Shown piece after piece: positions 36,364 to 45,494 of a DNA stretch of 64,000 bases. The notes beneath the pieces were generated by a model. The model did not search any database and was not told the origin of the DNA. It saw only the letters and a program-made list of their open reading frames with translations. Position 1 is the first letter of the stretch. Every line of letters starts with the position of its first letter. The stretch is from an uncultured Bacteroidota bacterium. GTDB lineage: Bacteria; Bacteroidota; Bacteroidia; Bacteroidales; 4484-276. The stretch is taken from positions 1-64,000 of the forward strand of contig CAJATL010000335.1 of assembly GCA_903944895.1 (NCBI GenBank), written 5' to 3'. The translations under genes and the position numbers were made by a program.

Positions 36364-36404
36364 AAAAAATGGCGGCAATTTTAACAAATTTGCCGCCATT
36401 TTTT
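36364..36404. terminator. Bidirectional terminator between crp/fnr and the PKD gene
   Basis: 15-bp perfect arms (AAAAAATGGCGGCAA and its complement), A-rich on one side and T-rich on the other, between converging genes. Confidence 0.9.
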
Positions 36405-36416
36405 ATGGAGAGATAA

Positions 36417-38639
36417 CTATTTTATGAACACTTTTTTACGATAGTTCTTTTGATCGGTCGAAATGTCGAGAAAATACATCCCGGCTGTAAGGTTTAAAGT
36501 CGAAACATTAAATGACTCATCCTTGCCGATTTCACCAATATTTGTTTCAGTCATTAATTTTCCCTGAAGGTTGTACAATCTTAAAGTTACGTCCTTCAAA
36601 TCAATGCCCGGAACAATGATGAATCTGCCATTTGATGGATTGGGAAAAACCTGCAACGTGGCCCCAGATTCAGGTTCCGAAATCCCGATTGTATTTAAAA
36701 CAAGGGTTTCGGTGAAAATATCGTTTCCACACATTTCGCTTGTTGAAGTTAGACTTACCAGATAGGTTCCATCGGAAGAATAGGTATGAATCGGGCTTGT
36801 TTCTGTGCTGGTATTTCCATCACCAAAATTCCAGAGGTAACTTACCGCATTTAACGAAGTGTTGCTGAATGAGATAATCAGTCCAGCCTGGCTCCAGGTA
36901 AAACTTGCAACCGGCTCAGGATAAACTGTAATATAGTTTGTTTTGGTTTCGGTAACAGAACCATTAATCGTAAGGCTCACCGTTTTATTACCCGATGTTG
37001 AATAGTTTACCGTGTGCGGGCCTTGCGTGCTTGCCGTTGCAGGTGATGCCCCTGCACCAAAATTCCATGCCCATGAAGAAGCTGCAGTGGAGTTATCAGT
37101 AAAAATTACTCCCTGCGCAGTACAAACCTGTGTAACATTTGCTGAAAAGTTTGCGGCAGCAGTTTCCAGAATAATCGTTTGGGAGGTTACATCATTTCCG
37201 CAGGTATTACTTGTTGATGTTAAGCTTACGTTGTATGTTCCGCCTGTTGAGTAGGTGTGAACCGGGTTTGTTTGGGTGCTGGTGTTTCCATCACCAAAAT
37301 CCCATAAATAGCTGATTGCATTTTGGGAAGTATTGGTGTAAGTTACGGTAAGATCTGATTTCTGATAGCTAAAGCCTGCAACCGGGTCAGGATAAACTGT
37401 GATATAATTGGTTTTTGTTTCAGTCACAGCGCCGTTAATGGTCAAACTTACTGTCTTACTACCTGGTGTAGAATATGTAACGGTGTGTGGGCCCTGTGTG
37501 CTTGCTGTTGTGGGGCTTGCTCCAGGACCAAAATTCCACATCCATGATGTTGCTCCGGTTGAATTATCTGTAAAAATTACGTTTTGTGCTGTACAAACCT
37601 GGGTAACATTTGCTGTGAAGTTTGCAGCAGCAGTTTCAAGAATAATTGTTTGTGATGTTACGTCATTACCACAGGTGTTACTGGTTGAAGTAAGTGTAAC
37701 GTTATAGGTGCCACCTGATAAATACGTATGAACCGGACTTGTCTGGGTGCTGGTGTTTCCATCACCAAAATTCCACAAATAGCTGTTTGCATTTTGAGAT
37801 GTATTGGTGAAAGTAACAGTTAAATCAGATTTTTGATAACTAAAATTCGCAACCGGGTCAGGAGAAACCGTGATATAGTTTGTTTTTGTTTCGGTTATTG
37901 CTCCATTAATGGTTAAACTAACCGTTTTGTTTCCCGGTGTAGAATACGTTACATTATGAGGCCCTTGAGTCGTTGCTGTTGCAGGGCTTGCTCCTGAACC
38001 AAAATTCCATGCCCAGGAAGTAGCTCCTGTCGAATTATCGGTAAATGTGACGTTTTGAGCAGTGCAAACCTGGGTAACGTTTGCATTAAAATTAGCCGAC
38101 ATCGGGGTGTAGGTAAGGCTGATGTTTTTAATGTAGGTTTGATTGGCAGGATTCATAGTGACCGGCTGTGTACCTTTATTAAAAGTAACCTCCACAAAAG
38201 GCCCTTGTGAATGTTTATCTGTAAACTCAAGAATTACAGTGTAATCTCCATCCACAACAACATTACCGTTTAAATCTTTACAATCCCATGTTACAGTATG
38301 GGTTTGGTGTGATGTAAGTGTAGATCCGGTGATTGCATCAACAACATTATAATTGGATGCTGCTTTCCACTTCAAAAGCCATTGTTTACGCGCATTGGCC
38401 ATAGCCTTGCGGGTTTTTACAAAAACACCGTTTTTTTCGACCCAGATTGCCAAAACATGTTTTGGCGCATACGAGCCTCCGGCTGATGACGTTGTTGCTG
38501 TAAATGTTACCAAACCTGCGGTATTAGCCCGCTGATCGCCGGTTTTTTCATTATCACCGGAGGTAAAGGAGGTGAAAAGGATTACCATAAATAGTGCTAC
38601 CGTTGCCAATAACAAAGACGTTAAGTACCTGTTTTTCAT
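36417..38639 (-). CDS. Secreted PKD-repeat protein with DUF2271-like domain and T9SS sorting signal
   Basis: This 740-aa protein has a signal peptide, a DUF2271-like domain at about 40-165 (PKHVLAIWVEKNGVFVKTRK, DAITGSTLTSHQTHTVTWD), then three tandem 157-aa units, each with two PKD-type folds (the WNFGDGNTSTQTSP motif), and a C-terminal T9SS type A domain (QVFPNPSNGRF ... YRKKVFIK). It should be exported and attached at the surface by the T9SS. The function is unknown; PKD repeats usually act as spacers or sugar/protein-binding modules. The start at 38639 is chosen over 38660 because it gives a cleaner signal peptide. Confidence 0.88.
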   Translation of the reverse strand: MKNRYLTSLLLATVALFMVILFTSFTSGDNEKTGDQRANTAGLVTFTATTSSAGGSYAPKHVLAIWVEKNGVFVKTRKAMANARKQWLLKWKAASNYNVVDAITGSTLTSHQTHTVTWDCKDLNGNVVVDGDYTVILEFTDKHSQGPFVEVTFNKGTQPVTMNPANQTYIKNISLTYTPMSANFNANVTQVCTAQNVTFTDNSTGATSWAWNFGSGASPATATTQGPHNVTYSTPGNKTVSLTINGAITETKTNYITVSPDPVANFSYQKSDLTVTFTNTSQNANSYLWNFGDGNTSTQTSPVHTYLSGGTYNVTLTSTSNTCGNDVTSQTIILETAAANFTANVTQVCTAQNVIFTDNSTGATSWMWNFGPGASPTTASTQGPHTVTYSTPGSKTVSLTINGAVTETKTNYITVYPDPVAGFSYQKSDLTVTYTNTSQNAISYLWDFGDGNTSTQTNPVHTYSTGGTYNVSLTSTSNTCGNDVTSQTIILETAAANFSANVTQVCTAQGVIFTDNSTAASSWAWNFGAGASPATASTQGPHTVNYSTSGNKTVSLTINGSVTETKTNYITVYPEPVASFTWSQAGLIISFSNTSLNAVSYLWNFGDGNTSTETSPIHTYSSDGTYLVSLTSTSEMCGNDIFTETLVLNTIGISEPESGATLQVFPNPSNGRFIIVPGIDLKDVTLRLYNLQGKLMTETNIGEIGKDESFNVSTLNLTAGMYFLDISTDQKNYRKKVFIK
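36653..38065. repeat. Three tandem 471-bp repeats inside the PKD gene
   Basis: The landmark CAAACCTG occurs at 37123, 37594 and 38065, exactly 471 bases (157 codons) apart. The units are highly similar at DNA level, the left-most being the most diverged, so this is a recent in-frame expansion. Confidence 0.85.
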
Positions 38640-38883
38640 TGTTTTTATTTTTAATATCAAAAATTAAAGTGGCCAAAATTAATACTTTTTACATATATAG
38701 AATCCAAAATGTTTAAATGGTTGCATCTGAATCCTATTTTTATTACAGCTCCTCAAATCAGGAAATGTAGGAACCCTTTCTGAGGCCGATAATTCCGCAT
38801 AAACGTCCATCCGCCATGCTTCGTTTTCCAAAAATAAAATGCTTTAGTTAAATCAGTAATTTTTTAATAAATACCGGCACAAA

Positions 38884-39786
38884 TCAGTTAATGGGTTCGG
38901 TTCTGCCATTCTGTTTCTTCGAAACAAGGTAAACCCCTGCAAAAATGGTCATAATTGCAATTACTTTTGAGGGAGTAAAATCGTGCTTTCCAAGCCAAAA
39001 AGCAATGGCCGTGGCAATGATGGGTTGAAAATAAATATAAAAACTCACCACACCTGCCTCAAGATATTTTAAAGCAAAAATGGTAAGCAGATAGGCCATG
39101 AAAGTAGTCGCAATGATTACAAATGCAAGGGCAAGCCATTGTCCTGCCCCAAGATTGCCTGCCGAAAATGTTGAAAGTGAGCCCAGGGTAAAAGGCAATG
39201 CGGTGATAAAACCAAACAAAAACACCCATTTCATTACGGTTATCGGGTGATATTTTACCATAACCGGCTTGATTAAAACCATGTAAAATGCGTATGCCAG
39301 TGTGTTTAAAAGTGCCATCAGGTTTCCTGTAAAGGTATTAGAGCTGAATGAAAGGTCGCCGTGATAAAGTATTAAAATCATAGCTCCGGCTGATCCCATG
39401 AAGATTCCAATGATTTTAAGATTTGAAATTTTTTCGCCGATCATGATAGCCGCAAAGATTAATACAAAAATCGGGCTGGTAACATGGATAACCGCCATGT
39501 CGACAGGTGTGCTCAGGTTAAGTCCGATAAAAAACAAAAGCTGATTCAGGGTGGTGCCGAAAAATCCGGCAATACCAATTCGCCACAGGTCTTTTCGGTC
39601 AACTTTTTCGTTAGCGGTGAACAATGCAAAAACATAAAACATTACAAATGCACCGGCCATCCTGAAAAACAACAATTGCTCCGGTGTAAAATAATCGGGC
39701 ATCAAACCTTTGGAAATCCAATAATTTGCACCAAATATTAATGCAGTAGCAAATAACGAAATATGCGATTTTACCTGATTGTTCAT
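38884..39786 (-). CDS. DMT-superfamily transporter (EamA)
   Basis: This protein of about 300 aa has ten hydrophobic spans in two EamA halves (about 10-137 and 152-285). The repeated motif with VSPIFVLIFAAIMIGEKIS in half one and IIATAIAFWLGKHDF in half two is typical of drug/metabolite transporters. The substrate is unknown. The ORF begins at 39795, but the second Met (39786) is equally possible. It is monocistronic and divergent from the C69 peptidase gene. Confidence 0.9.
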   Translation of the reverse strand: MNNQVKSHISLFATALIFGANYWISKGLMPDYFTPEQLLFFRMAGAFVMFYVFALFTANEKVDRKDLWRIGIAGFFGTTLNQLLFFIGLNLSTPVDMAVIHVTSPIFVLIFAAIMIGEKISNLKIIGIFMGSAGAMILILYHGDLSFSSNTFTGNLMALLNTLAYAFYMVLIKPVMVKYHPITVMKWVFLFGFITALPFTLGSLSTFSAGNLGAGQWLALAFVIIATTFMAYLLTIFALKYLEAGVVSFYIYFQPIIATAIAFWLGKHDFTPSKVIAIMTIFAGVYLVSKKQNGRTEPIN

Positions 39787-39851
39787 CGGCCGCAAAAGTA
39801 AGTTTACCCGCGGATTTCATCGCAAATAATGTCGCAAAAGCGAATTAATTC

Positions 39852-39881
39852 TTTGTAATATAGGGTTTTCTCTTATTTTTG
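39852..39881 (+). promoter_or_regulatory. Bacteroidota-type promoter of the first C69 dipeptidase gene
   Basis: TTTG, 18 bases, then TATTTTTG: close to the consensus spacing. It lies about 65 bases upstream of the start codon in the divergent region. Confidence 0.5.
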
Positions 39882-39945
39882 CCAATCAATTTTTTTTGCT
39901 TTTTAGGAATCGTAACATTTTATAAACTAATAATTTACCGAATCA

Positions 39946-41688
39946 ATGAAAAAATACTATTTACTTTTATCCGCCTTAGGATTTGCCCTCCTGTTGGGAA
40001 TGAATTTTAAGGCCACCGCCTGCACCAATTATTTAATTACAAAAGGTGCTTCTGTTGATGGTTCAACGATGATTTCGTATGCCGCCGATTCGCACGTTTT
40101 GTATGGCGAGTTGTATCACTGGCAGGCCGCAACATGGCCCGAAGGCAGCATGATGGACGTTTATGAATGGGATACCGGAAAATATCTTGGAAAAATCAAA
40201 CAGGCCAAACAAACTTACAATGTTATCGGAAACATGAACGAATTCCAGGTTTCGATCGGAGAAACTACTTATGGCGGCCTCCCGGCACTCGAAAGCCAGT
40301 CAGATGCAATTGTTGATTATGGCACTTTGATTTACGTTACGCTGCAACGTGCCAAAAATGCCCGCGAAGCCATCAGAATTTTTCACGAATTAGTTACCGA
40401 ATATGGTTATGCCAGCAGCGGTGAGTCGTTCTCGATAGCCGATGCCAATGAAGTCTGGTTACTTGATCTTATAGGAAAAGGCGAAGGCGAAAAAGGTGCC
40501 GTCTGGGTAGCCCGCCTTATCCCGGATGGTTATGTTTCGGGGCACGCAAACCATGCCCGCATTACCACTTTCCCTGCTGCTAACGGTAAAAATTCGATCA
40601 GCTCAGATCAGTTCGACAAACTTTTTAACCCCGAAGTCGAAACCATTTATGCCGCTGACGTCATCACTTTTGCCCGTAAAAAAAGCTTCTTTAAAGGAAA
40701 AGATGAAAACTTCAGTTTCTCTGATACCTATAATCCGGTTGATTTTGGCGGAGCACGTTTCTGCGAAATCAGGGTATGGTCGATGTTTAACGACATAAAC
40801 TCCGAAATGGGTAATTATTGGGAATATGTAAAAGGAAATATCGAGCACGGTAAAAAACTTGCCAACGGCGACGAAAACGTCGATAATTATGCAACGAACC
40901 GCATGCCGCTTTGGGTAAAACCAAACCGCAAAATCAGTGTTCAGGATATGTTCGAATTTATGCGCGACCACCTCGAAGGCACCGAACTGGACATGAGCAA
41001 AGACCTTGGAGCCGGCCCGTTTGGAAATCCTTACCGCTGGAGGCCGCTTACCTGGAAAGTTGATGGTGTCGAATATTGCAACGAAAGAGCAACAGCTACC
41101 CAGCAGACAGGTTTTTCGTTCATCTCACAGATGAGAAACTGGTTACCCGACCCAATCGGAGGGATTCACTGGTTTGGCGTTGACGATGCATCGAGTTCGG
41201 TTTACATTCCGATGTATTGCAGCATGACACGCGCACCGCGCACCTTCGAAAGAGGCAACGGTGCCATGATGCGCTGGTCGGACGATGCAGCTTTCTGGGC
41301 TTTTAACCAGGTTTCTAATTTCGCTTACACCCGCTGGAATGCGATTCATCCGGAAATAGCCGAAAAACAAAAATCTTACGAAGATGAATTCGTTACACTT
41401 ACTGCAACTATCGATGCACGGGCAAAAGAATTATATGCCAAAAATCCAAACCTGGCTGTAAATTTTCTTACCGATTATTCGACAAGTACTGGCGACAGAG
41501 TTACGCATGAATGGAAATCTTTCTATCAATATCTTTTTGTAAAATTTATGGATGGAAACATCAAAACACCAGCTCCCGGACAACAAAATCCAAACGTTTC
41601 CCAGCCGGGCTATGGCGATGATTATCTGAGAAGAATAGCCAAAGAAACCGGTGATAAACTTAAAGTTGTTGGCGGAGCGGGACATTAG
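39946..41688 (+). CDS. Exported C69 family dipeptidase, paralogue A
   Basis: The 580-aa protein has a signal peptide that would expose Cys26 in TACTNYLITKGAS as the new N terminus. In the C69 (PepD-like, Ntn-hydrolase) family this Cys is the nucleophile. Further landmarks are SIGETTYGG, GYASSGESFSIADANEVW and IGGIHWFGVDDAS. It probably cleaves dipeptides in the periplasm or outside the cell. A paralogue follows after a repeat-filled gap of 173 bases. Confidence 0.9.
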   Translation: MKKYYLLLSALGFALLLGMNFKATACTNYLITKGASVDGSTMISYAADSHVLYGELYHWQAATWPEGSMMDVYEWDTGKYLGKIKQAKQTYNVIGNMNEFQVSIGETTYGGLPALESQSDAIVDYGTLIYVTLQRAKNAREAIRIFHELVTEYGYASSGESFSIADANEVWLLDLIGKGEGEKGAVWVARLIPDGYVSGHANHARITTFPAANGKNSISSDQFDKLFNPEVETIYAADVITFARKKSFFKGKDENFSFSDTYNPVDFGGARFCEIRVWSMFNDINSEMGNYWEYVKGNIEHGKKLANGDENVDNYATNRMPLWVKPNRKISVQDMFEFMRDHLEGTELDMSKDLGAGPFGNPYRWRPLTWKVDGVEYCNERATATQQTGFSFISQMRNWLPDPIGGIHWFGVDDASSSVYIPMYCSMTRAPRTFERGNGAMMRWSDDAAFWAFNQVSNFAYTRWNAIHPEIAEKQKSYEDEFVTLTATIDARAKELYAKNPNLAVNFLTDYSTSTGDRVTHEWKSFYQYLFVKFMDGNIKTPAPGQQNPNVSQPGYGDDYLRRIAKETGDKLKVVGGAGH

Positions 41689-41693
41689 AAGAA

Positions 41694-41847
41694 GTGCCTA
41701 AAGTACTTAGAGTACTTGGAGTGCCTAAAGTATTTAAAGTGCCTAGAGTACTTAGAGTACTTAGAGTGCTAAAAGAATTTTAGGCATTTTAGGCACTCCT
41801 AACTTTAGGCACTTTTTTCATTTTAGGCACTTTAAGTACTCCTAACT
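41694..41847. repeat. Inverted tract of 9-bp repeats between the two C69 genes
   Basis: The left part is nine consecutive 9-mers of the form GTGCCTAAA / GTACTTAGA. The right part holds the complementary forms TTTAGGCAC and TTTAAGTAC with TCCTAAC spacers. The whole can fold into one long hairpin. It fills nearly all the gap between the paired genes. It is not a CRISPR array: there are no unique spacers. Confidence 0.85.
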
Positions 41848-41861
41848 TTTTTCAAATACAC

Positions 41862-43493
41862 ATGAAATCATTTAAACTTTTCTTCTTTCTGGGCTGGTTT
41901 CTCCTCCAGGCATCGCAGGGTTTCCCGTGCACCAACTTACTTGTTACAAAAGGTGCTTCCGCAGATGGCTCAGCTTTTTTGGTTTACACCAACGACGGTG
42001 AGTGGCTTTATCAGCTCACCAACAAGGCTGCTGCCGATCATCAGCCCGGAGATTCGCTGGAATTTCCCGGTGGTAAAAATGGTAAGCCCGGCAAAATCCA
42101 CCAGGTGCCGCACACCTTTGCTGTTATTGGGTTTCAGATGAATGAACACCAGTTGGCAGTTGGCGAAACCACCTTTACCGGAAGGGAAGAATTATGGAAT
42201 CACTCAAAGTATCTTCAATACTGGCATCTGATGAGTTTGGCGCTCGAAAGGGCAAAAACAGCCCGTGAAGCCATACTGGTGATCACTTCACTGGTTGAAC
42301 AGTACGGCTATGGCAGCGAGGGCGAATCGTTTTCGCTGGTCGATCCTAACGAAGCCTGGATTCTGGAGATGGTTGGAACCGGCGATGGAGGCGAAGGTGC
42401 CGTTTGGGTGGCTGTGAAAATCCCAGACGGAAATATCTCGGCCCACGCCAACATGGCGCGCATCGGCGAATTTCCGCTGGACGACCCCGAAAATTGCATG
42501 TATTCACAAAACGTCATCAGCTTTGCTATCGAAAAGGATTATTACAAGCCGGAATCCGGCGAGCCATTCCGTTTTAACGAAGTTTACAACCCACCTTCGC
42601 CTGATCGCCTGAAATATTGCGAATCGCGCGTTTGGAGCCTTTTCAGGAGGGCAGCGCCTTCGTTAAATTTGTCGGCGGATTATTGCCGCGGCTTTGAAGG
42701 TGCCAAAAGATACCCGCTCTGGATAAAACCTGATCAAAAAATTGCGCTTACTGATGTGATGAGTCTGGTGAGGGATCATTATGAAGGTACACCTTTCGAC
42801 ATGACCCAGGGTTTGGATGCCGGCCCGTTTGGCAGCCCAAACCGTTGGCGGCCACTTTCGTGGGAAGATGAAAACAAAGAAAAATACTCATGGGAAAGGC
42901 CGGTTTCATCGATAAACACGGCTTTTTCGTATATCGGACAAATGCGTTCGTGGCTGCCTGATGAGGTTGGCGGTGTCTGCTGGTTTGGCGTTGACGACAC
43001 CTATTTTACCTGCTGGGTTCCTATTTATGTTGGAAATACTTCGATTCCTGAGCCATTTACCAAAGGCGACATCAACAAGTTTTCGCGCGATGCGATGTGG
43101 TGGGCCTTCAATTTTGTATCCAATTTTGCCAACCTCAAATATTCGTACATGATTTTGGATATTCAAAAGGTGCAGTCGGAGCTGGAAAGCCGGATGATTG
43201 GGGAACAGGATTCGATCACAAAATTAGTTTTGGATATCCCAAAAAATGAACGAATCGAAATGCTTACCGCCTATTCGGCAAAATGGGGCGAAAAGGTTCA
43301 TCAATCCTGGCTTGAACTAGGTGAAATGCTCATCACAAAATACAACGATGGTTATGTTAAAGACGAAAAAGGAGCCATCCATGAAGTGGGTTATCCCGAT
43401 GCTTGGAAAAATGAAATGAACCGGATTTATCCCGAAAAATTTAAAATTCCTGATTCCGAAAAATCAACAAAGCCTGTAAACGTGCCGCATTAA
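41862..43493 (+). CDS. Exported C69 family dipeptidase, paralogue B
   Basis: The 543-aa protein has a signal peptide exposing Cys23 in FPCTNLLVTKGAS, matching the Ntn nucleophile of paralogue A. The same blocks follow: LAVGETTFTG, GYGSEGESFSLVDPNEAW, VGGVCWFGVDDT. It is shorter in the middle and at the C terminus than paralogue A. The pair is an old tandem duplication; different dipeptide preferences are likely but unproven. Confidence 0.9.
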   Translation: MKSFKLFFFLGWFLLQASQGFPCTNLLVTKGASADGSAFLVYTNDGEWLYQLTNKAAADHQPGDSLEFPGGKNGKPGKIHQVPHTFAVIGFQMNEHQLAVGETTFTGREELWNHSKYLQYWHLMSLALERAKTAREAILVITSLVEQYGYGSEGESFSLVDPNEAWILEMVGTGDGGEGAVWVAVKIPDGNISAHANMARIGEFPLDDPENCMYSQNVISFAIEKDYYKPESGEPFRFNEVYNPPSPDRLKYCESRVWSLFRRAAPSLNLSADYCRGFEGAKRYPLWIKPDQKIALTDVMSLVRDHYEGTPFDMTQGLDAGPFGSPNRWRPLSWEDENKEKYSWERPVSSINTAFSYIGQMRSWLPDEVGGVCWFGVDDTYFTCWVPIYVGNTSIPEPFTKGDINKFSRDAMWWAFNFVSNFANLKYSYMILDIQKVQSELESRMIGEQDSITKLVLDIPKNERIEMLTAYSAKWGEKVHQSWLELGEMLITKYNDGYVKDEKGAIHEVGYPDAWKNEMNRIYPEKFKIPDSEKSTKPVNVPH

Positions 43494-43621
43494 AGGAGAG
43501 ATGCATTTTTCGAAATTTCAGGTAATGGTTATTTTTGCAAAAATCAGATTTAAAAATGCGGGATAAATAACTTTTTGAAGGTTTTCGAGTTAAGTTAAAA
43601 ATTCAAATAAAAAAATAAGAT

Positions 43622-44530
43622 ATGTCGGAGAAGGCTGAAAAAAATTCAAAATCATTGCTTTACATTGTTTTGTTAATCCTTTTGGTTGTAATACTTACCG
43701 TTGTAAGTTACCTGTATTTTAACACCAACACAAAGTACAAGGAGTTATCTGTCGAAAAGGAACAGATGCGCCTTGAACTAAAGAGCGAACTCGACTCACT
43801 GCTCGTCGAACATAGCAGAATTAAAAGCGAATATGGCCGATTGTCAGATTCGCTGGTTTTAAAAGACAGCCTCATCATAGCCAATGCAACCGAAATTACC
43901 GAGTTGCTCAATTACAAATGGGAATATTTCCAGGTTAAAAAGAAACTTGACAGGCTGCGTGATGTAGCCCAGGTTTATGTGCGGCAGCTCGACTCACTTT
44001 ACACCGTTAACGACGAGCTTAAAGAAGAAAATGTTCGTATCCGCGAGAATTATCGCAGCGAGCGGGTTAAAAATTCAGAGCTTACCGAGGAAAAACAAAA
44101 TCTCGAGAAAAAGGTTACCGATGCCGCCGTTTTACGGGCAAATAATATTGTTGCAACAGGCATCAGGGAAAGGGGCGCCAAACAAGTTGAAACCGATAAA
44201 GCCAATCGCACCGATAAAGTCAGGATTTGCTTCACCGTTGCACAAAATACCCTCGTCGAGTTTGGCAGAAAATCTGTTTATCTCCGTATTGCCCGTCCCG
44301 ACAAGGTTATCCTCATGGTTGATCAAACCGACGAATACTCGTTTACATACCAGGGACAACGTCTGCAGTACTCGATAAAACACGATTTCGACTACAAAGG
44401 CCAACCACTCGATATGTGCGTTTTTTGGGAAAAGGGGCTCTCTGATGAATCGGCCATGGTGGGCAGGTACAACGTAACGCTTTATTACGAAAATGAAGTC
44501 ATCGGCGAAAGCTATTTCGATCTGAGATAA
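43622..44530 (+). CDS. Membrane-anchored coiled-coil protein with C-terminal beta domain
   Basis: This 302-aa protein has an N-terminal membrane span (about 11-34), a long coiled coil (about 38-170, heptads rich in Leu/Glu/Lys) and a C-terminal beta-rich domain (about 198-302: ICFTVAQNTLVEFGRKSVYLRI ending YFDLR). The arrangement is common in Bacteroidota periplasmic proteins of unknown function, possibly structural. A TATTTTTG element at 43530-43537 may be its promoter. I do not assign a function. Confidence 0.7.
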   Translation: MSEKAEKNSKSLLYIVLLILLVVILTVVSYLYFNTNTKYKELSVEKEQMRLELKSELDSLLVEHSRIKSEYGRLSDSLVLKDSLIIANATEITELLNYKWEYFQVKKKLDRLRDVAQVYVRQLDSLYTVNDELKEENVRIRENYRSERVKNSELTEEKQNLEKKVTDAAVLRANNIVATGIRERGAKQVETDKANRTDKVRICFTVAQNTLVEFGRKSVYLRIARPDKVILMVDQTDEYSFTYQGQRLQYSIKHDFDYKGQPLDMCVFWEKGLSDESAMVGRYNVTLYYENEVIGESYFDLR

Positions 44531-44579
44531 TATCAAAAATATGTTTTCGGGAATGAGCCTGTCGCTAAATTAAATATTT

Positions 44580-44687
44580 AACCGCAGAGAACCGCAGAGT
44601 TATAACGCAGAGAACCGCAAAGATTTATATTTCAACGTATTGTCTCTGCGGCCCTTTGCGTATTTCTTTGTGTTCTTTGCGTTTTAA
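44580..44687. repeat. CGCAGAG-type degenerate intergenic repeat
   Basis: Copies of AACCGCAGAG / AACGCAGAGAAC on the left half and complementary TCTCTGCGG, TTTGCG, TTCTTTGTG on the right half form an imperfect hairpin between the coiled-coil and exosortase genes. A related short tract (CGCGGAGGCACGGAGAACAC) is at 49429-49450. Confidence 0.7.
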
Positions 44688-44709
44688 AAACATTTGAAAC
44701 AACCTCTTT

Positions 44710-45327
44710 TTATTCAGGATTTGACCTGGCAGGCTTTTTATCCACCGAAATTCGCTCGACCCACCAAACCCACAGCGAAAAGATAACGATGTAAAAAAAT
44801 GGCCTGAAAATATTGTCATGGCTAAAATCCCAATATTCCGGCCATGTTGTGATGACCACCGACAAACCCGTTACCCTGAAAAGGTTGGTTAAATGAACGA
44901 TGAAGATTCCCAGCAAAATAAACCACCATTTGCGTTTCCATGGCCCGCGGATCAGCGCGATTAACAGCACAAACTGCATGATTTGCTTCAGTCCCGAACA
45001 ACTCTGATTGATGGCCATGTAGCCTTTGTTGGCAAAATACATGGTGTTGGTTTCTTCGACCAGGGTCATCGGAATTTGCAAAATATGACTGATAAACCAG
45101 GTACTCTGATCGAAAACTACTATTGATAACCACGCTTGGGCATCGGACATAAATTGTTGTACCGGCCAGTAGTTAAATGTATTTACCCAAAACCGCCATG
45201 CAAAATGTATTACCACAGTAATCAGAATAAAAAGCGCAACATCGGTCAATGCTGCTAATCTGTATTTTTTTGCCAGCAATTTTGCTTCGTCTGCAATTTC
45301 GGTAAAAATGCTTTTAAAATTTGCCAT
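44710..45327 (-). CDS. Exosortase/archaeosortase family protein
   Basis: This 205-aa integral membrane protein has about five to six spans and the exosortase catalytic set: Cys110 in NQSCSGLKQIMQ, Arg151 in NLFRVTGL and His170 in FSHDNIFRPFFY. Exosortases cleave C-terminal sorting signals and attach surface proteins or glycans. No PEP-CTERM-like substrate gene lies beside it; it is divergent from hpdB across 167 bases. The sub-family is uncertain (Bacteroidota have several, such as XrtF, XrtX and XrtN). Confidence 0.85.
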   Translation of the reverse strand: MANFKSIFTEIADEAKLLAKKYRLAALTDVALFILITVVIHFAWRFWVNTFNYWPVQQFMSDAQAWLSIVVFDQSTWFISHILQIPMTLVEETNTMYFANKGYMAINQSCSGLKQIMQFVLLIALIRGPWKRKWWFILLGIFIVHLTNLFRVTGLSVVITTWPEYWDFSHDNIFRPFFYIVIFSLWVWWVERISVDKKPARSNPE

Positions 45328-45383
45328 CCGTTAAAGAATTTTGCGAAAGTAAAGCTTTCGGATGAATCCGGCATTTTGCCTTT

Positions 45384-45414
45384 CCTGACTTCTGACTTCC
45401 GACTTCCGTCTTCC
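45384..45414. repeat. Short GACTTCC-type tandem repeat upstream of hpdB
   Basis: TGACTTC, TGACTTCC, GACTTCC and GTCTTCC follow one another about 80-110 bases before hpdB. This is a degenerate 7/8-bp tandem repeat of unknown role. Confidence 0.6.
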
Positions 45415-45494
45415 AACCCTCCTCAAAATAATACTTCCAAATTCTTCCCCAACTGTACAGAAGAAATCTTTACTTTTACAGTTGATTTTAGATC

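Noticed and set aside
41694-41847. CRISPR array
   Set aside because: Units are 9 bases, contiguous and degenerate, with inverted copies and no unique spacers; no cas genes are present. The same applies to 49536-49640.
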